Shown: piece after piece, positions 36,477-46,953 of the stretch
Numbering within the stretch: position 1 is the first letter of the stretch
How the letters are laid out: each line of letters opens with the position of its first letter
NCBI GenBank assembly: GCA_013176395.1
Contig: JABMLP010000010.1
Location: 868,001 to 932,000 of the forward strand
Source: Venturia oleaginea
Taxonomy: Eukaryota > Ascomycota > Dothideomycetes > Venturiales > Venturiaceae
Length of the DNA: 64,000 bases
Reading direction: 5' to 3'
Translations under genes and position numbers: made by a program
The notes under the pieces: model-generated
Told to the model about the DNA's origin: nothing
The model's input: only the letters and a program-made list of their open reading frames with translations
Databases searched by the model: none

Positions 36477-37064
36477 GATGATAGTTTGTGAAACGCGAGG
36501 TCACCAGTTCATGTCCGGCTATCTAATCACCCAGAGTAATTCGATCATTTTGAACCTCAGATTGATATCGACGATTTCTGGTCAAGTTTCTTATATTGAA
36601 TAGTCAGGAATTAATCGCTATCGGTTCGAACCAAAAACGACATTGATTAATGGCCTACTGGGGTGGTTGCGTGACCATGAAAGAAATGGTGAGAAATACG
36701 AAGCAAGATAATAATGTCGGGCAACCTAAGAAGATTGAAATAAACCCAAGATGGAAAGTATGATCAAAAACAAGAATATCCAAAGTTCTGCGACCGACGT
36801 GTAAGAGAAGCAAAATGAACACCTCACCCAAGTAATCATGTAATCGAGTCTGCAATCCAACAAGAATCCACCCGATCCAATTCGAAACTTTGAGCCACGA
36901 TGGAATTGAACAAAACTGTCGGCAAGGTCGAATGTTCACCATGGCCAGGAATCAATCGGGCTCGATACCATGTTTGAAGAAAGCTGGATGAATGGTCAAC
37001 CATGAGATTGCCAAAGCCGACGCAGGCATGAATCTGCTATATAAGACAAATACAATTTGTCAAT
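36477..37064. other. Intergenic region, no gene seen
   Basis: About 590 bp between the DUF1479 gene and the TPR-like pseudogene. A 95-codon minus frame (36655-36942) has hydrophobic stretches but no start context or relatives and is not called. Confidence 0.4.
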
Positions 37065-38264
37065 CTAGTCAACTATAATGTTCTCAAATCCACAGTCCTT
37101 TCGAATGCTGTTCAGCCAGTCCTTCAGGGGCACACTCTTTCCTCCGACAGTCACGGAATCTGGATTCTTCAGTCTCCGGGTTTTCTCTTCACGCTTGGGG
37201 ATATAAAGGAAGTTATGCGAAATATCGCATCCCCTGTTGTGTTTTAGAGTGTCTTTCCAAGACCTCAATAAACAGTCTGGATCGAAACCGCAGTCGGCAC
37301 AGTCATTGCAGTAGTGCACGTCATCTGATGAGATCCAACTTTTCCCGCAGCGTCCATCACAGTCGAAGATTCCAAAGTATTCTTCTTCTGTCGCTGCTTC
37401 CTCTGTCGGCTTGACGAGCAGTTCACCCGGAGTTTCTGAAGAAGTCGGCGGTGTTTGGCCACAGTCAGCTCCAGCTGTCGCCTCTTGATCGAAGTTTGGG
37501 TTTTGTTCGTCCGGTCGTTGTGTAGCGACGTTGGTCTTCCTCCACAAGTCGGGGAACGATAGTGACTACGCACGCAGCAAGCGCATTATTATTGTCGTCC
37601 AACATCATCAATGCACGTGCAAGTGTACTACATCCCTGCCAGTCATTTAAAGGATCGTCGTCAGATAACAGCTCGAAGGCTGTTCGCATGTCTTCATGCA
37701 TATGCTCCCTGGCTTCTTTGATGTCGCCTGCGAAGCTGCAACCTCTGCAACCACACGGCTGATAATAGCATCAATAGCAGTCTCGAACTTGCCTAGATCC
37801 TTCAAGCGGGCCACTGTCGTTTGGCTGGCAGGATTCTTTCGGCCAAGTAGCTTAGCTCGACCTAAACACGCCATGGCAACGCGTTGAGTTGTCAGCTATT
37901 TTTTCCTCGAATGCCTGGCTGAGACTTTTGCGCGAGGTTTTTCTCCTAAAGCTGAAGTGCTTCGTCGTAGTCGTGGTCGTTTTCAGCGATAAGATACAAG
38001 GTTTGAGCATGCCAATATCATATGTAACAAAACGATTGCAATGATTGCAGCATCGATTGTGACGGACCGGGAAAATACCCCATCGCAACTCTTCCGAGCG
38101 TCGTGCAGCAATCGCTTGCGAGAGTGGTCAGAAGAATCCTGGTTGAAGCATGAGGCTAGGCGCAGCAATTGTGGTTTGACCATTCGTAAAGTGCGAGACT
38201 CGTTCAGCACGATGACGAGAGGACGATAGATTTCCTCTTCCAACTGCGACTCGCTTTGCTGCAA
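37065..38264 (-). pseudogene. Decayed TPR protein with C-terminal Cys-rich zinc-ribbon
   Basis: Translation on the minus strand shows the C-terminal half of a fungal TPR protein of the type often fused to NACHT/NB-ARC modules. Pieces are in different frames. TLYLIAENDHDYDEALQL is followed by an in-frame TAG. A segment RTAFELLSDDDPLNDWQGCSTLARALMMLDD then needs a one-base shift near a CCCC run (about 37550) to continue into LWRKTNVATQR. The last part, still open to 37065, has paired cysteines (FDCDGRCGKSW, YCNDCADCGFDPDC) and FLYIP, a zinc-ribbon that closes such proteins. The 5' end of the detectable similarity is near 38264, where the sequence abuts a P450 relic on the other strand. No ATPase module remains. 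Some breaks might be real introns, but the internal stop makes decay more likely. Confidence 0.6.
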
Positions 38265-38285
38265 TTATCATGGACCAAAATCCTG

Positions 38286-38609
38286 GCTGATCAGACAGTG
38301 CATTCTCACACATACGGCGAGAACACTGATCTCTATCAGCCAGAGAGATGGATGGAAGCAGATGAGGAGAGAAAGACCAAGATGTTCAGAACCCTCGAGA
38401 CCGTTTTTGGGATGTGAAGGCATGGATGTCTCGGGAAAACTCTATCGTATCTGGTAGTAGGGAAAGCCCTTTTCTAGGTGTTCAGACGATTTGACTTTAC
38501 AATTTTGGATCTGCTGATTCCCGTAAAGTTTTTGAACATGATGTTCTTTGGACAGTGGGCTATGTGGCTGAGAACTGTAGAAAGAGGTAAAGGAGAAAAC
38601 GAGGCTTAG
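38286..38609 (+). pseudogene. Cytochrome P450 C-terminal relic
   Basis: A continuous plus-strand frame carries the last 100 or so codons of a fungal P450. It shows YGENTDLYQPERWMEAD (the PERF/PERW region), then TLETVFG, then the heme-binding loop and a C-terminus with VFRRFDFTILD and MWLRTVERGKG. The heme loop reads FGM-stop-RHGCLGK, with TGA at 38415-38417 where Gly is expected; the heme-ligand Cys (38427-38429) is intact. A second stop (TAG, 38475-38477) lies before VFRRFDF. The N-terminal 400 or so residues are missing; similarity fades upstream of about 38290. It is a truncated, dead gene copy. The frame otherwise stays open, so decay looks recent compared with the missing 5' part. Confidence 0.8.
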
Positions 38610-38777
38610 TGCTGCTTTGGAGTTCGACAACGATAGCCTGGATGCAAATTTTGTTTTTAATTTTTTTAGCTTTATCATAAGGTCGTCTACAAAAGCTGCG
38701 AGGACTACGGCTAGGGAACTTACAATTTCCATAAAGCTCACCTGTGAATACCGGTGCGACATGGTTGATCAACGCTA

Positions 38778-40380
38778 TTATTCACGAGGAGGTATGGAGC
38801 AACAAACCTGTGCTTTAAGTAGACACACCTCTTCTTTTTGCCCCACAGACCTTGACCAATCATGAGATATGAATAGCGCTGGAGCAGTATTAATCGCAAC
38901 GAGGGGCGCTCCAGAACGATAGAGCGGTGCATGATCCGACATCGTATTCGCATCAAATTGCATGCCGAAGTACTGGAAAGGGAACGAGCCGGCTGAAAGC
39001 TTCAGCCAAGGCCGCCTGATTTCAAACTGTGCTGGCTGTTGTCGAAAATCAAGGTCCAACCACATGGAATGCCAAACTAGGCATCTCAATTCTTCTCGAG
39101 CTAGTCGAAAGGAACGGGGTTTTGCGAAGCTCCTTAACGACTTCCATATTCGATCGGACACGATTCTGTTCTGCTCTACGAGTTCGGCCTCGTCGATCAT
39201 CATTTTTCCGCCCAGAGGGACAAGGAGATTATACGTGGAAGACCGCCATTCCATGTATGCTTTCCAAGCGAAAGCATCAGCGTTTGCTGGCAGACTTGTC
39301 AGCGTCGATATCTTCAAGGCAGCCGGTCGTAGGAAAAGTTGGGAGCCTACCTTTCGGTCGCAGAACATCGTCCAATGGCCGCATATCGCGATCAACTTGT
39401 TCGTTTTCCTTGGTAACAGCATCTTTCAACCACGTTCGTTTTGCTCTGCCACCAGTCCAAATATGGCCGTAGTATTTTCGCTCGCCCTTTCTGTCATCAT
39501 CGAAAATATGGTATTGCAGCAAGTCCCATAAACGAGCCTGTATAAGCCGCGTGCGGAGGAAGCCATCCTTGATATAAACTTCAGGCTCATTAACAATAAC
39601 TTTTAGTTTGTCTAAACGCTTGGCAGTGTCCTTTGATATAACGCTCTCGTGTCGAAAGTATCGGTCCGCCCAGGTGGAAATTCTTTCTCTCAGAGCTCTC
39701 AGATCACTCGCTAACTTTGTGGGAGATTTGCGCTCAGTTCTGCTCGTAGGCTTATGGCGTTGGACATCCTGAAATTGGCGAAGCTGCAATTGCAGATCTT
39801 TGACCATTGTGACCAATTCCTCCTTTTTCAAATTCGAGGGATCGATTTCTTCGGGCTGCTGTGATGGTTTTACAGCGAGAGGAAACACGGGTGGAGTCTC
39901 CTTGCCCTCGCTGGGTTCGTCCAGTCTCTCCCACGAATAACTATGTTCACGAGAGAATCTTTGATCGTGGCGTCCCGCATCGAGTGGCTGTCCAAGTGTC
40001 GAAGGAACGACAGAGTACCTCGAAACGCCCTCTCCATCTGATGTATGCTCGTTCTCGCTATCCTCGCTCTCAAGGCGATTGTCGTCGCTAAAAGGCGTGG
40101 GATCGACGTCGATATCGACGTCGATATCGCAACTATAGTGGTGACTCAGGCGACCTGAATCAAAGGAGGGTTTGGCAGTCGAAGTTTTTCTACGTAGGGG
40201 CTCTGCTGTGTCTTCGGCGGAGCGAACAGGGGCTTCTAAGACTCGAATTAGCTGAGTACTTTCTTGCAAAGCAGGACGGCGTACTAGACAGTTTTCGCGC
40301 ACCAGGTCTGTTACCGGAGCGCGACATTGTACATGGCATACTTCTTGGAGAAAAGGGTTACACAATTGGCCCAACCTCAT
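38778..40380 (-). CDS. Large fungal protein of unknown function
   Basis: Two exons (39351-40380 and 38778-39286; 64-nt intron, GTAGGC...CCAG with CGCTGAC branch) give 512 aa from the first ATG of the frame. The N-terminal 150 residues are disordered and acidic, with IDVDIDVD and Ser-rich parts. KKEELVTMVKDLQLQLRQFQ is a short coiled coil. The C-terminal 280 residues form a helical region with spaced Trp/Tyr (DRYFRHESV, LIQARLWDLLQYHIF, AWKAYMEW) and end SPALF-type ANTAPALF...LLKAQVCC. This looks like an uncharacterised family seen in many copies per fungal genome; I know no function for it. The 5' end is unsettled: the frame is shared with the six-Cys candidate at 40146-40600, and reading on without its second intron would give a 566-residue fusion. 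The start at 40380 is provisional. Confidence 0.6.
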
Positions 40381-40600
40381 GGTGCCGTGTCCCGCGTCCA
40401 ACCTGTGCCAAGAGCTCACTCAGCCTCATGCGTACAACTTGGCCATGTGAAAGTACTAACGGGCCGGGCCACAAGTGCGATTGGCAGAGAACCTTATCGA
40501 TGCGCACGCATTGTGTGTGAGGGTGAGGCTTGTGATATGGGTCGGCGGTGATGAGTGCCGGAACTGCAAGAGCAAGGATGAAAGATAGAGAGGCCATCAT
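40146..40600 (-). CDS. Candidate small secreted protein with six cysteines
   Basis: Three exons (40461-40600, 40285-40402, 40146-40235) join in phase to 115 aa. Both introns (58 and 49 nt) have canonical ends and the second has a clear CAGCTAAT branch site. The protein begins MMASLSFILALAVPALITAD, a textbook signal peptide, then PYHKPHPHTQC. Cysteines fall at about residues 31, 39, 61, 69, 73 and 85, an even number in a short secreted chain, which is the profile of fungal effector-like or antifungal-type proteins. No family is recognised. Exon 2 is in the same frame as the large gene at 38778-40380. If intron 2 is kept, translation runs on into that gene. So this may be either an independent gene or the alternative 5' end of the larger one. 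Confidence 0.45.
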
Positions 40601-40997
40601 TATAGCACATATTTACTGGAGTGCGTGATTCTTCGTGTCCACAATATTCGCTTAGACCGCACAGAATCCCTACTAGAAGAGCGCCCGAGGAGGCGCAGTA
40701 GTATTCTACGCGCCCATGCCCATGCTCACCCACGCTCAATTCAAGAGCCTCCAAACTTCAGGCTTTTCCCTCTTCCAACTCACCGGCGAGCTACGTCGTT
40801 CTGCATCCATGGAAGATGGCTGAGTGCTTTATAGTCTCGAGGCTATCAGCCTCTTTGTCTCTATCCGGAGATCATTCTGGGACTTCAACTCCATTGTCTT
40901 TGCTTCCCTTCTTCAAGCTCGTCACTTTTCAACTAGCTGCCCCAAAGCCTCCTTGTTACCTGATCTATGCCGCAAACGCTCTAGGCTTCAACTTACG
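40601..40997. promoter_or_regulatory. Divergent upstream region
   Basis: About 400 bp between the start of the six-Cys candidate (minus) and the membrane-protein gene (plus). No gene or motif is claimed. Confidence 0.35.
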
Positions 40998-42367
40998 ATG
41001 TCTCCTCAAGCTTTCAAAGGAATCGCTAATAATTTCGTCGGTTCCTTCTCAAGCACCTATTCGTACTTCTACTCCAATCTAGGCAATCTCCAGCTTGATA
41101 TCGTGGGTTTCCTTGCTGTGTTATGAGAGGGATCTGTTCTGGCCAATGCTCAAGTCTCGACTCTTTCTCGTTTGGTCTTTATACCGAGACTTCTTCCAGC
41201 ACCGCAAGCTCTATTACGACCCTCGCGGCCTTTGAAACTCCAATCTGAATTGGGATGGGTTACTGGCGTGTACTCTGGGAACAAGAGGGATTATATCAAC
41301 CACATTGGGCACCTTGTACTGTAAGTACAGTCTTTTGGAAAGCGTGCTCGTCCTAATGGTAGCACAGTGACGCTGAGAAGATGCCCGAGTACTCCGTACG
41401 GTGCGTCAAAATCGTGCGAGTTCCTGGGGAAAACAATAAGAAGAGTAACGTTACGAACAGGGCGTTCGCGCCTCAAGCGTTCCTGGCAATAATCGGCTGC
41501 TTCCAATCCCTTGTCCTTCTTGGTCTCGCTATTGCGTACCGAGATGGTATGGCAATTCTTGCCGTTGGCCTTCTGTCGCTACTTTCCTCCCTCGTTGGAC
41601 TCGCAAATAAATGGCGACTCCGACTTCATTCCCGCGATCTACAAGGCCCTGTTCCGCAGGGAGACGTTGTTATACGATATCCGAAAGGCAATTTCTTGAT
41701 CGTGGAGTGCGAGGAAGAGGTGGCTAGGGAACTATACTTTGCACCGGAAACCATTGAATACTTCATCTCCCATCCACCAGTATACCGCCTTATTTCTCTT
41801 ATAGGCACTATGATGATGATGTTTGGTGTTATTGCGTTGGCCAATGCACAGATTCAGCTGCAGCTAGCATTTGCTGCCGCCTACATCCTCATCAACGCTG
41901 CGTACTGGATTGTAGCAGCCCTACCCTCGAAAATGAACTGGGATATATCGTGCTTCAAGATTGACAAACAACGTTTTGGCAAATCAACCTTCGACAAAAT
42001 CAAATTTGAAACGGCCAAAGAGCGCGAGAAGCCCGTGGACAGGAAAACATTTGCCGATCACAACCCAACGTTCACCTGGGCCCTATGGAGAGCCATCATT
42101 GTCACTAAAAGAACTGGCTGGGTTGGATGGAGCCAGGCGATACCCAACTCTAAAGCTTGGGAAGCTTGGTTGCGGGATGCTTTAGAGAAAGCGAAGCAGC
42201 CTTCACCTTCATGGAGAATGGCTGATGATATGAAGGTTTGGGAAGTGCCGGAATGGGATCCACAGGCTGCGCTTTCGAAATATTTGGCCGACGTTGATTA
42301 CGCTGAGGAAGAGTCCACGCATGGGACATCGGTCCCCGATGCCACAGCTGGGTCAGAAAGGTGCTAA
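40998..42367 (+). CDS. Multi-span membrane protein of unknown function (5' structure uncertain)
   Basis: The main body is exon 41368-42367, joined to an upstream exon ending at 41320 by a clear 47-nt intron. The join reads NHIGHLVL|DAEKMPEYSVRCVKIVRVPG. It contains hydrophobic segments around AFLAIIGCFQSLVLLGLAIAY, MAILAVGLLSLLSSLVG and LISLIGTMMMMFGVIALANA with AFAAAYILINAAYWIVAAL. The C-terminal half is charged and Trp-rich. It resembles uncharacterised fungal membrane proteins. Upstream the same frame opens at an ATG at 40998 (MSPQAFKGIANNF) but meets TGA after GFLAVL. An intron at 41107-41154 (GTTTCC...CAAG) would remove the stop in phase and give 424 aa, but its donor is weak. Otherwise the stop is real and the start lies downstream. 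The body is supported; the first exon is not settled. Confidence 0.6.
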
Positions 42368-42806
42368 ACACTGTCTTCGATTGTGGGTCGAATGCTGTCC
42401 TGGGAGCAGAAGAGCGTTTTGAAGCTTTTTAGTATGAGCGATGACCAACCATAAACTTGTACGGACGCCCAAGTTCATGATATTGAACTGTATTTTTTCC
42501 ATGCGCGTTTGGAGTACCGTAATTTTGTGTTTTAGCTATAGACTACCCTTTCACTCTCCTGTGCTTCAACCATCACCATCAATTAAGAGCAATCCACGGA
42601 TAAGGTACAATCATAATTTCCTACCACTACAGTCTATTCCCCCAATCCTCATTGCTAAGCCAGATCTCGCACAATCGTATTAAAACAATCCATTTCTACA
42701 ACCGTTCCTACCCAGTCGATTATCATACTGATAGTTCAATACACATTCTATCTCTCCCCTTCTCCCCTCTCCATCGCTCAACACAGTCTGCATGACAAGC
42801 CCTATT
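42368..42806. other. Convergent 3' region
   Basis: About 440 bp between the stop codons of the membrane-protein gene and the small Cys protein. Nothing is seen beyond 3' UTR-like sequence. Confidence 0.4.
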
Positions 42807-43022
42807 TCATTTGGAGTGGGCAGGATATTCTGGAGTAGGAGTACACCTTGGACAAATCTTCTCCAGTGTATTGCTGCTATTTCTGTCCCTTTCATCCGCC
42901 TTGCAGATATATCCCAGTTTACCTTGCTCGCATATTCCACCGTCATTGAGGGTCGCATGTTTGTAGTGCCGAGGCTTCTCATTGCCTCCGCATGTGTATT
43001 TGTAAAAGGTGTAGCTACACAT
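42807..43022 (-). CDS. Small Cys-containing protein (71 aa) with C-terminal CPRC
   Basis: This short single-exon frame starts MCSYTFYKYTCGGNEK and ends near ICPRCTPTPEY. Opening with MC-Y-TY/F-Y followed by a Cys and closing with a CPxC pair is a pattern I associate with a widespread family of tiny fungal proteins of unknown function. The five or six cysteines (residues 2, 11, 31, 40, 58, 61) suggest zinc binding or redox chemistry; there is no signal peptide. The complete frame with a genuine ATG supports a real gene despite the length. It is convergent with the preceding membrane-protein gene. I cannot name a function. Confidence 0.55.
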   Translation of the reverse strand: MCSYTFYKYTCGGNEKPRHYKHATLNDGGICEQGKLGYICKADERDRNSSNTLEKICPRCTPTPEYPAHSK

Positions 43023-43807
43023 ATTGGTGTTTCGGTGTTGTTATCGGTGTGGTCAAGTTACTGATGCAAATGGAGTTCTGGTTGTGGTTGATTTTGTCTC
43101 GTGGCTTAAGTTACTGCTCGTTATGGATCAAATTGTCGTTGTGTGCTCTTTCTTATGATTATAGTGCTGGTAAGATGAATATTTGGTCTTATGGATGCTT
43201 CCTCTTTCGGTTGTTGTTGTTGCTGTTGCTGCTGCTGCTGTTGCTGTTATGATTCTCAATTAAAGTTGCGACCTGTGCTACCTTTTGTATTTCCTAGCAT
43301 TTGTGTTGTGTAACCAAATTACGATGACAGACGAGCTATTTGGTGGTGTGGTCGCTAATCTCTATGAATAAAGTATGCTGTGAAGGTCATTACAATCACA
43401 TCTCTGGCTATTTCGTGTCGACGGCAACTCTCTGTGGTGAATTGTGCTTGGAATAGACACTTCTATAAGGTAATAGCTAGATAATATAGCACAATCCAGT
43501 GACTGGTACGAAGCCATAAGCTCTAAAAGCACATTGTGAACATCGCAGTGTGCGGCCAACATAATGTAGGGTGACAGGCAAGCTTATTCCTATACCTCAG
43601 CGTTCCTCCAAGAGATACATTATTGGCCAAAAGTGCCGCAGTCGTTACTCTCACCAGCAAGACCTCTATCCGGCACTTTCCATTAGTACATAAAAATCAA
43701 ACATGTGCCTCAGTCCACCGTTCCCGTTATCCTCCTCAGCCTAATCCTTCATCAGATTTAGGACCTAACTCACTCCAAGCTCTTCATCTCCTGCTACCGT
43801 GGCAACA
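43023..43807. other. Intergenic region with a TTG/CTG microsatellite
   Basis: About 785 bp without a supported gene. The microsatellite at 43210-43249 is listed separately. Other short frames (for example 43362-43562) are not supported. Confidence 0.4.
43210..43249. repeat. Trinucleotide microsatellite (TTG/CTG)
   Basis: A run of about thirteen TTG and CTG triplets, mostly TTG first and CTG in the middle. It is outside any supported coding frame. Confidence 0.85.
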
Positions 43808-44237
43808 ATGCAGTTCAGTACCCTACCCTTGACCAACAGTATTGCATCACTGGTCACGTCCCGCGTTGTTCCCTCTGCTACCACCTACTGCGAGTCTCTT
43901 AGAGAGAGACACCTACCAAAAGCGCGATCACCAAGGTGACCTCATACGTGATCCCGCAGGACAAATAATACCGGATCCAGCAAGAGCCCACAAGCGACCA
44001 ACTCCTACTGCCGCCTGGCAAATGTCTACTACTTGGCCCGCTGGCTGTGACATGTGGGAAACCCCCTGTGCAGAAGGTGTGAAGATCTCTGACCGTGCGG
44101 TGGCTACCGCGTCTAACAGCTTTGAGGTTTCAGAATCTCTGAAGAAGTCGGGAATTACTCGTAGAGGGAAGAGAGATATTAAGGGACCCACTAAAGGTGC
44201 TATCAACTCAATTCTGAAATGTCTTTTCGGTTATTGA
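43808..44237 (+). CDS. Hypothetical small protein, tentative
   Basis: An open frame to 44237 encodes a hydrophilic C-terminal part: DLIRDPAGQIIPDPARAHKR, CDMWETPCAEGVK, then a basic segment ITRRGKRDIKGPTKG and a closing KCLFGY. Its reported start is TTG, so it needs an upstream exon. The nearest ATG, at 43808 (MQFSTLPLTN), is in another frame. It could be joined by a 64-nt intron (43839-43902, GTATTG...CTTAG), giving about 121 aa. That donor is weak and the implied signal peptide is short. Composition suggests a protein rather than noise, but no family is recognised. Treat as a low-confidence gene. Confidence 0.3.
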
Positions 44238-45434
44238 TAAGTTGAGGACGTGTTTCGTTTCATCGTCGTAACTGAAAGCAGTAACAAACCACATGTTGTA
44301 GCTCACGTTGGACCTGTAAAGTGAAAGTGGGGACATGTAACAGCAAAAATTCAATGTTGTGAGATTAGTTTTCATGGAGATGAAAATGTCACCCAGTCCC
44401 ATCGTTTAAGTGATTGACCTCGTGAGACAGCTTGGAAGGAAGGCATTGTTTATCTGTCTTTTTCTTGTCTATTGGAGTCAGCGACTCGAAGATTACGACA
44501 AGATTTTACCAGAGCATGGACGACCTTTAATTTCGACCAGAAAGCCGTCTTTTCGAGCATCCAGGCTCTAGCTAATAGGTTGTCTTCGATTTGAGGCTTA
44601 CAAAGAAGGAATGGTACGAACTCTCCTTGATACGGCTCAACCAACAAGTGATCATGAAGAGCTCAAAAGTCGAATCGGAACAATAGCTTTAGGAAGACGC
44701 CCGCAGTTGAAAAGGAGTGAGCAAAATTGGCACTCGAGCGAAGAGTTTGATGATCCAGGTATCGACATTTGAGCCTGTAAGCATCAAACATACCAAGTTA
44801 GTAAACCCTCCCCAGATGTTGGAAAAAGACGACTTGTATAGAATCTTTGCAGTGATGTTGTTGAAGAGAAAAAGACGGGAACATGGTTCTCGACTTCCGA
44901 GCTTGGTAATTAATTAGACCAGAAGAGGCTTGGTTGGTCTTGGTTTTTTCATCCTCTTATTCGTCCGCGGTCCAGTACCTCCGTATCACCTGCATTTTTG
45001 AAATACACGAAGCTTCATCACAGACGGAAAGTTACCGTCGTCTACCAGTATCTTTGCAGTTTTTGTACAAGAAGAATAATCTTGTGGACCCGTATGGTTG
45101 GAGCATGGGTTTACCCCACAGATCTCGATCTTCCCCTCCGTCCGAGTCGCCTACAGGTCTCCATATGGAGGGGAAGCTCTCCATGGCTACTATTGTAATT
45201 CGTCAGTTGCCGGTACATTGGTGACCGAGGTCGTCTACTGTAGTTGTACAAATAGAGGAGTAGTCTCTCTGTAATCCTCCTGAATGTCCTCGTCCAGATC
45301 AACGTCCAATCCAGTCCCTGAAGCTCACATCTGCCTTCTTAGACCTCATTTTTCAATTGAGTCAACAGCCTCTAATCCAACAAGCTACCTTCTATTCATA
45401 CCTCCCTTTAACCTCAGCATCCACACTTTTCAAC
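44238..45434. other. Intergenic region upstream of the SDR gene
   Basis: About 1.2 kb with no supported gene. Short frames at 44450-44647, 44717-44917 and 45111-45302 lack motifs. The last 80 bp form a C/T-rich leader to the ATG at 45435. Confidence 0.4.
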
Positions 45435-46372
<938 letters not shown>

Positions 46373-46953
46373 TCAAAACATCTCTTTGCGATTTGCAAGA
46401 GAGAGCAGTGAAGTTATGGCGCAACCAAGAGCACTGCCGAATCTATCAAATCCGGGTGCGGCTCTCAGACACAGACCTGATTCGTTGCATGTTTCGCATT
46501 TTTAGAAATATTGACAGCACGAGGGAGAGGTCAAAAAGGCATGGAAACCTCAGGGCCAGTCTGTTTTGACTCGCGTTTCACCTGAAGTTAGCCAGGTTTT
46601 GTCATTTTCCCTGTGAATATTCATTTACGTGCTGCAGATCAGCTCGTCGGTATCGACCTGGCCAATCACTATCACGACTCGCCAGCGATTTGTTACGTTT
46701 TGCTCGCGATTTGGTCGTCCCAACTCATAGGAATTCTTGCTTGCTGCTAAAAGAGCCATGATAGTGTGTCGCAAGTTGACAAACAGCGAGAGTCGTTCCT
46801 TCCTCTTATCAACCCGGTACCACCTAGTTTGACCCATTCGACAACACACCACCCTTACCCGGATCATGAGTGTATAGGGACAAATAAATTTCTTCAAGCT
46901 CTAGCAGTCCTTCATAGGCTGTACCGTCTTCCTCACACAGTGCACCCGCAGCA
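46373..46953. other. Intergenic region between SDR and acyltransferase genes
   Basis: About 580 bp on which both flanking genes are plus-strand. It holds the SDR 3' UTR and the acyltransferase promoter. No gene or strong motif is seen. Confidence 0.4.

Noticed and set aside
36620..36635. GGTTCGAACC resembling a tRNA B box
   Set aside because: It is a plain palindrome with no A box, acceptor stem or anticodon arm at suitable spacing. No tRNA was found in the window.
36655..36942. A 95-codon hydrophobic minus-strand frame
   Set aside because: Hydrophobic stretches come from T-rich non-coding sequence; poor start context and no relatives recognised.
40105..40135. Palindromic GATATCGACGTC repeats as a regulatory site
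   Set aside because: They lie inside the coding frame of the large unknown protein, encoding an Ile-Asp-Val-Asp repeat, which explains the pattern.
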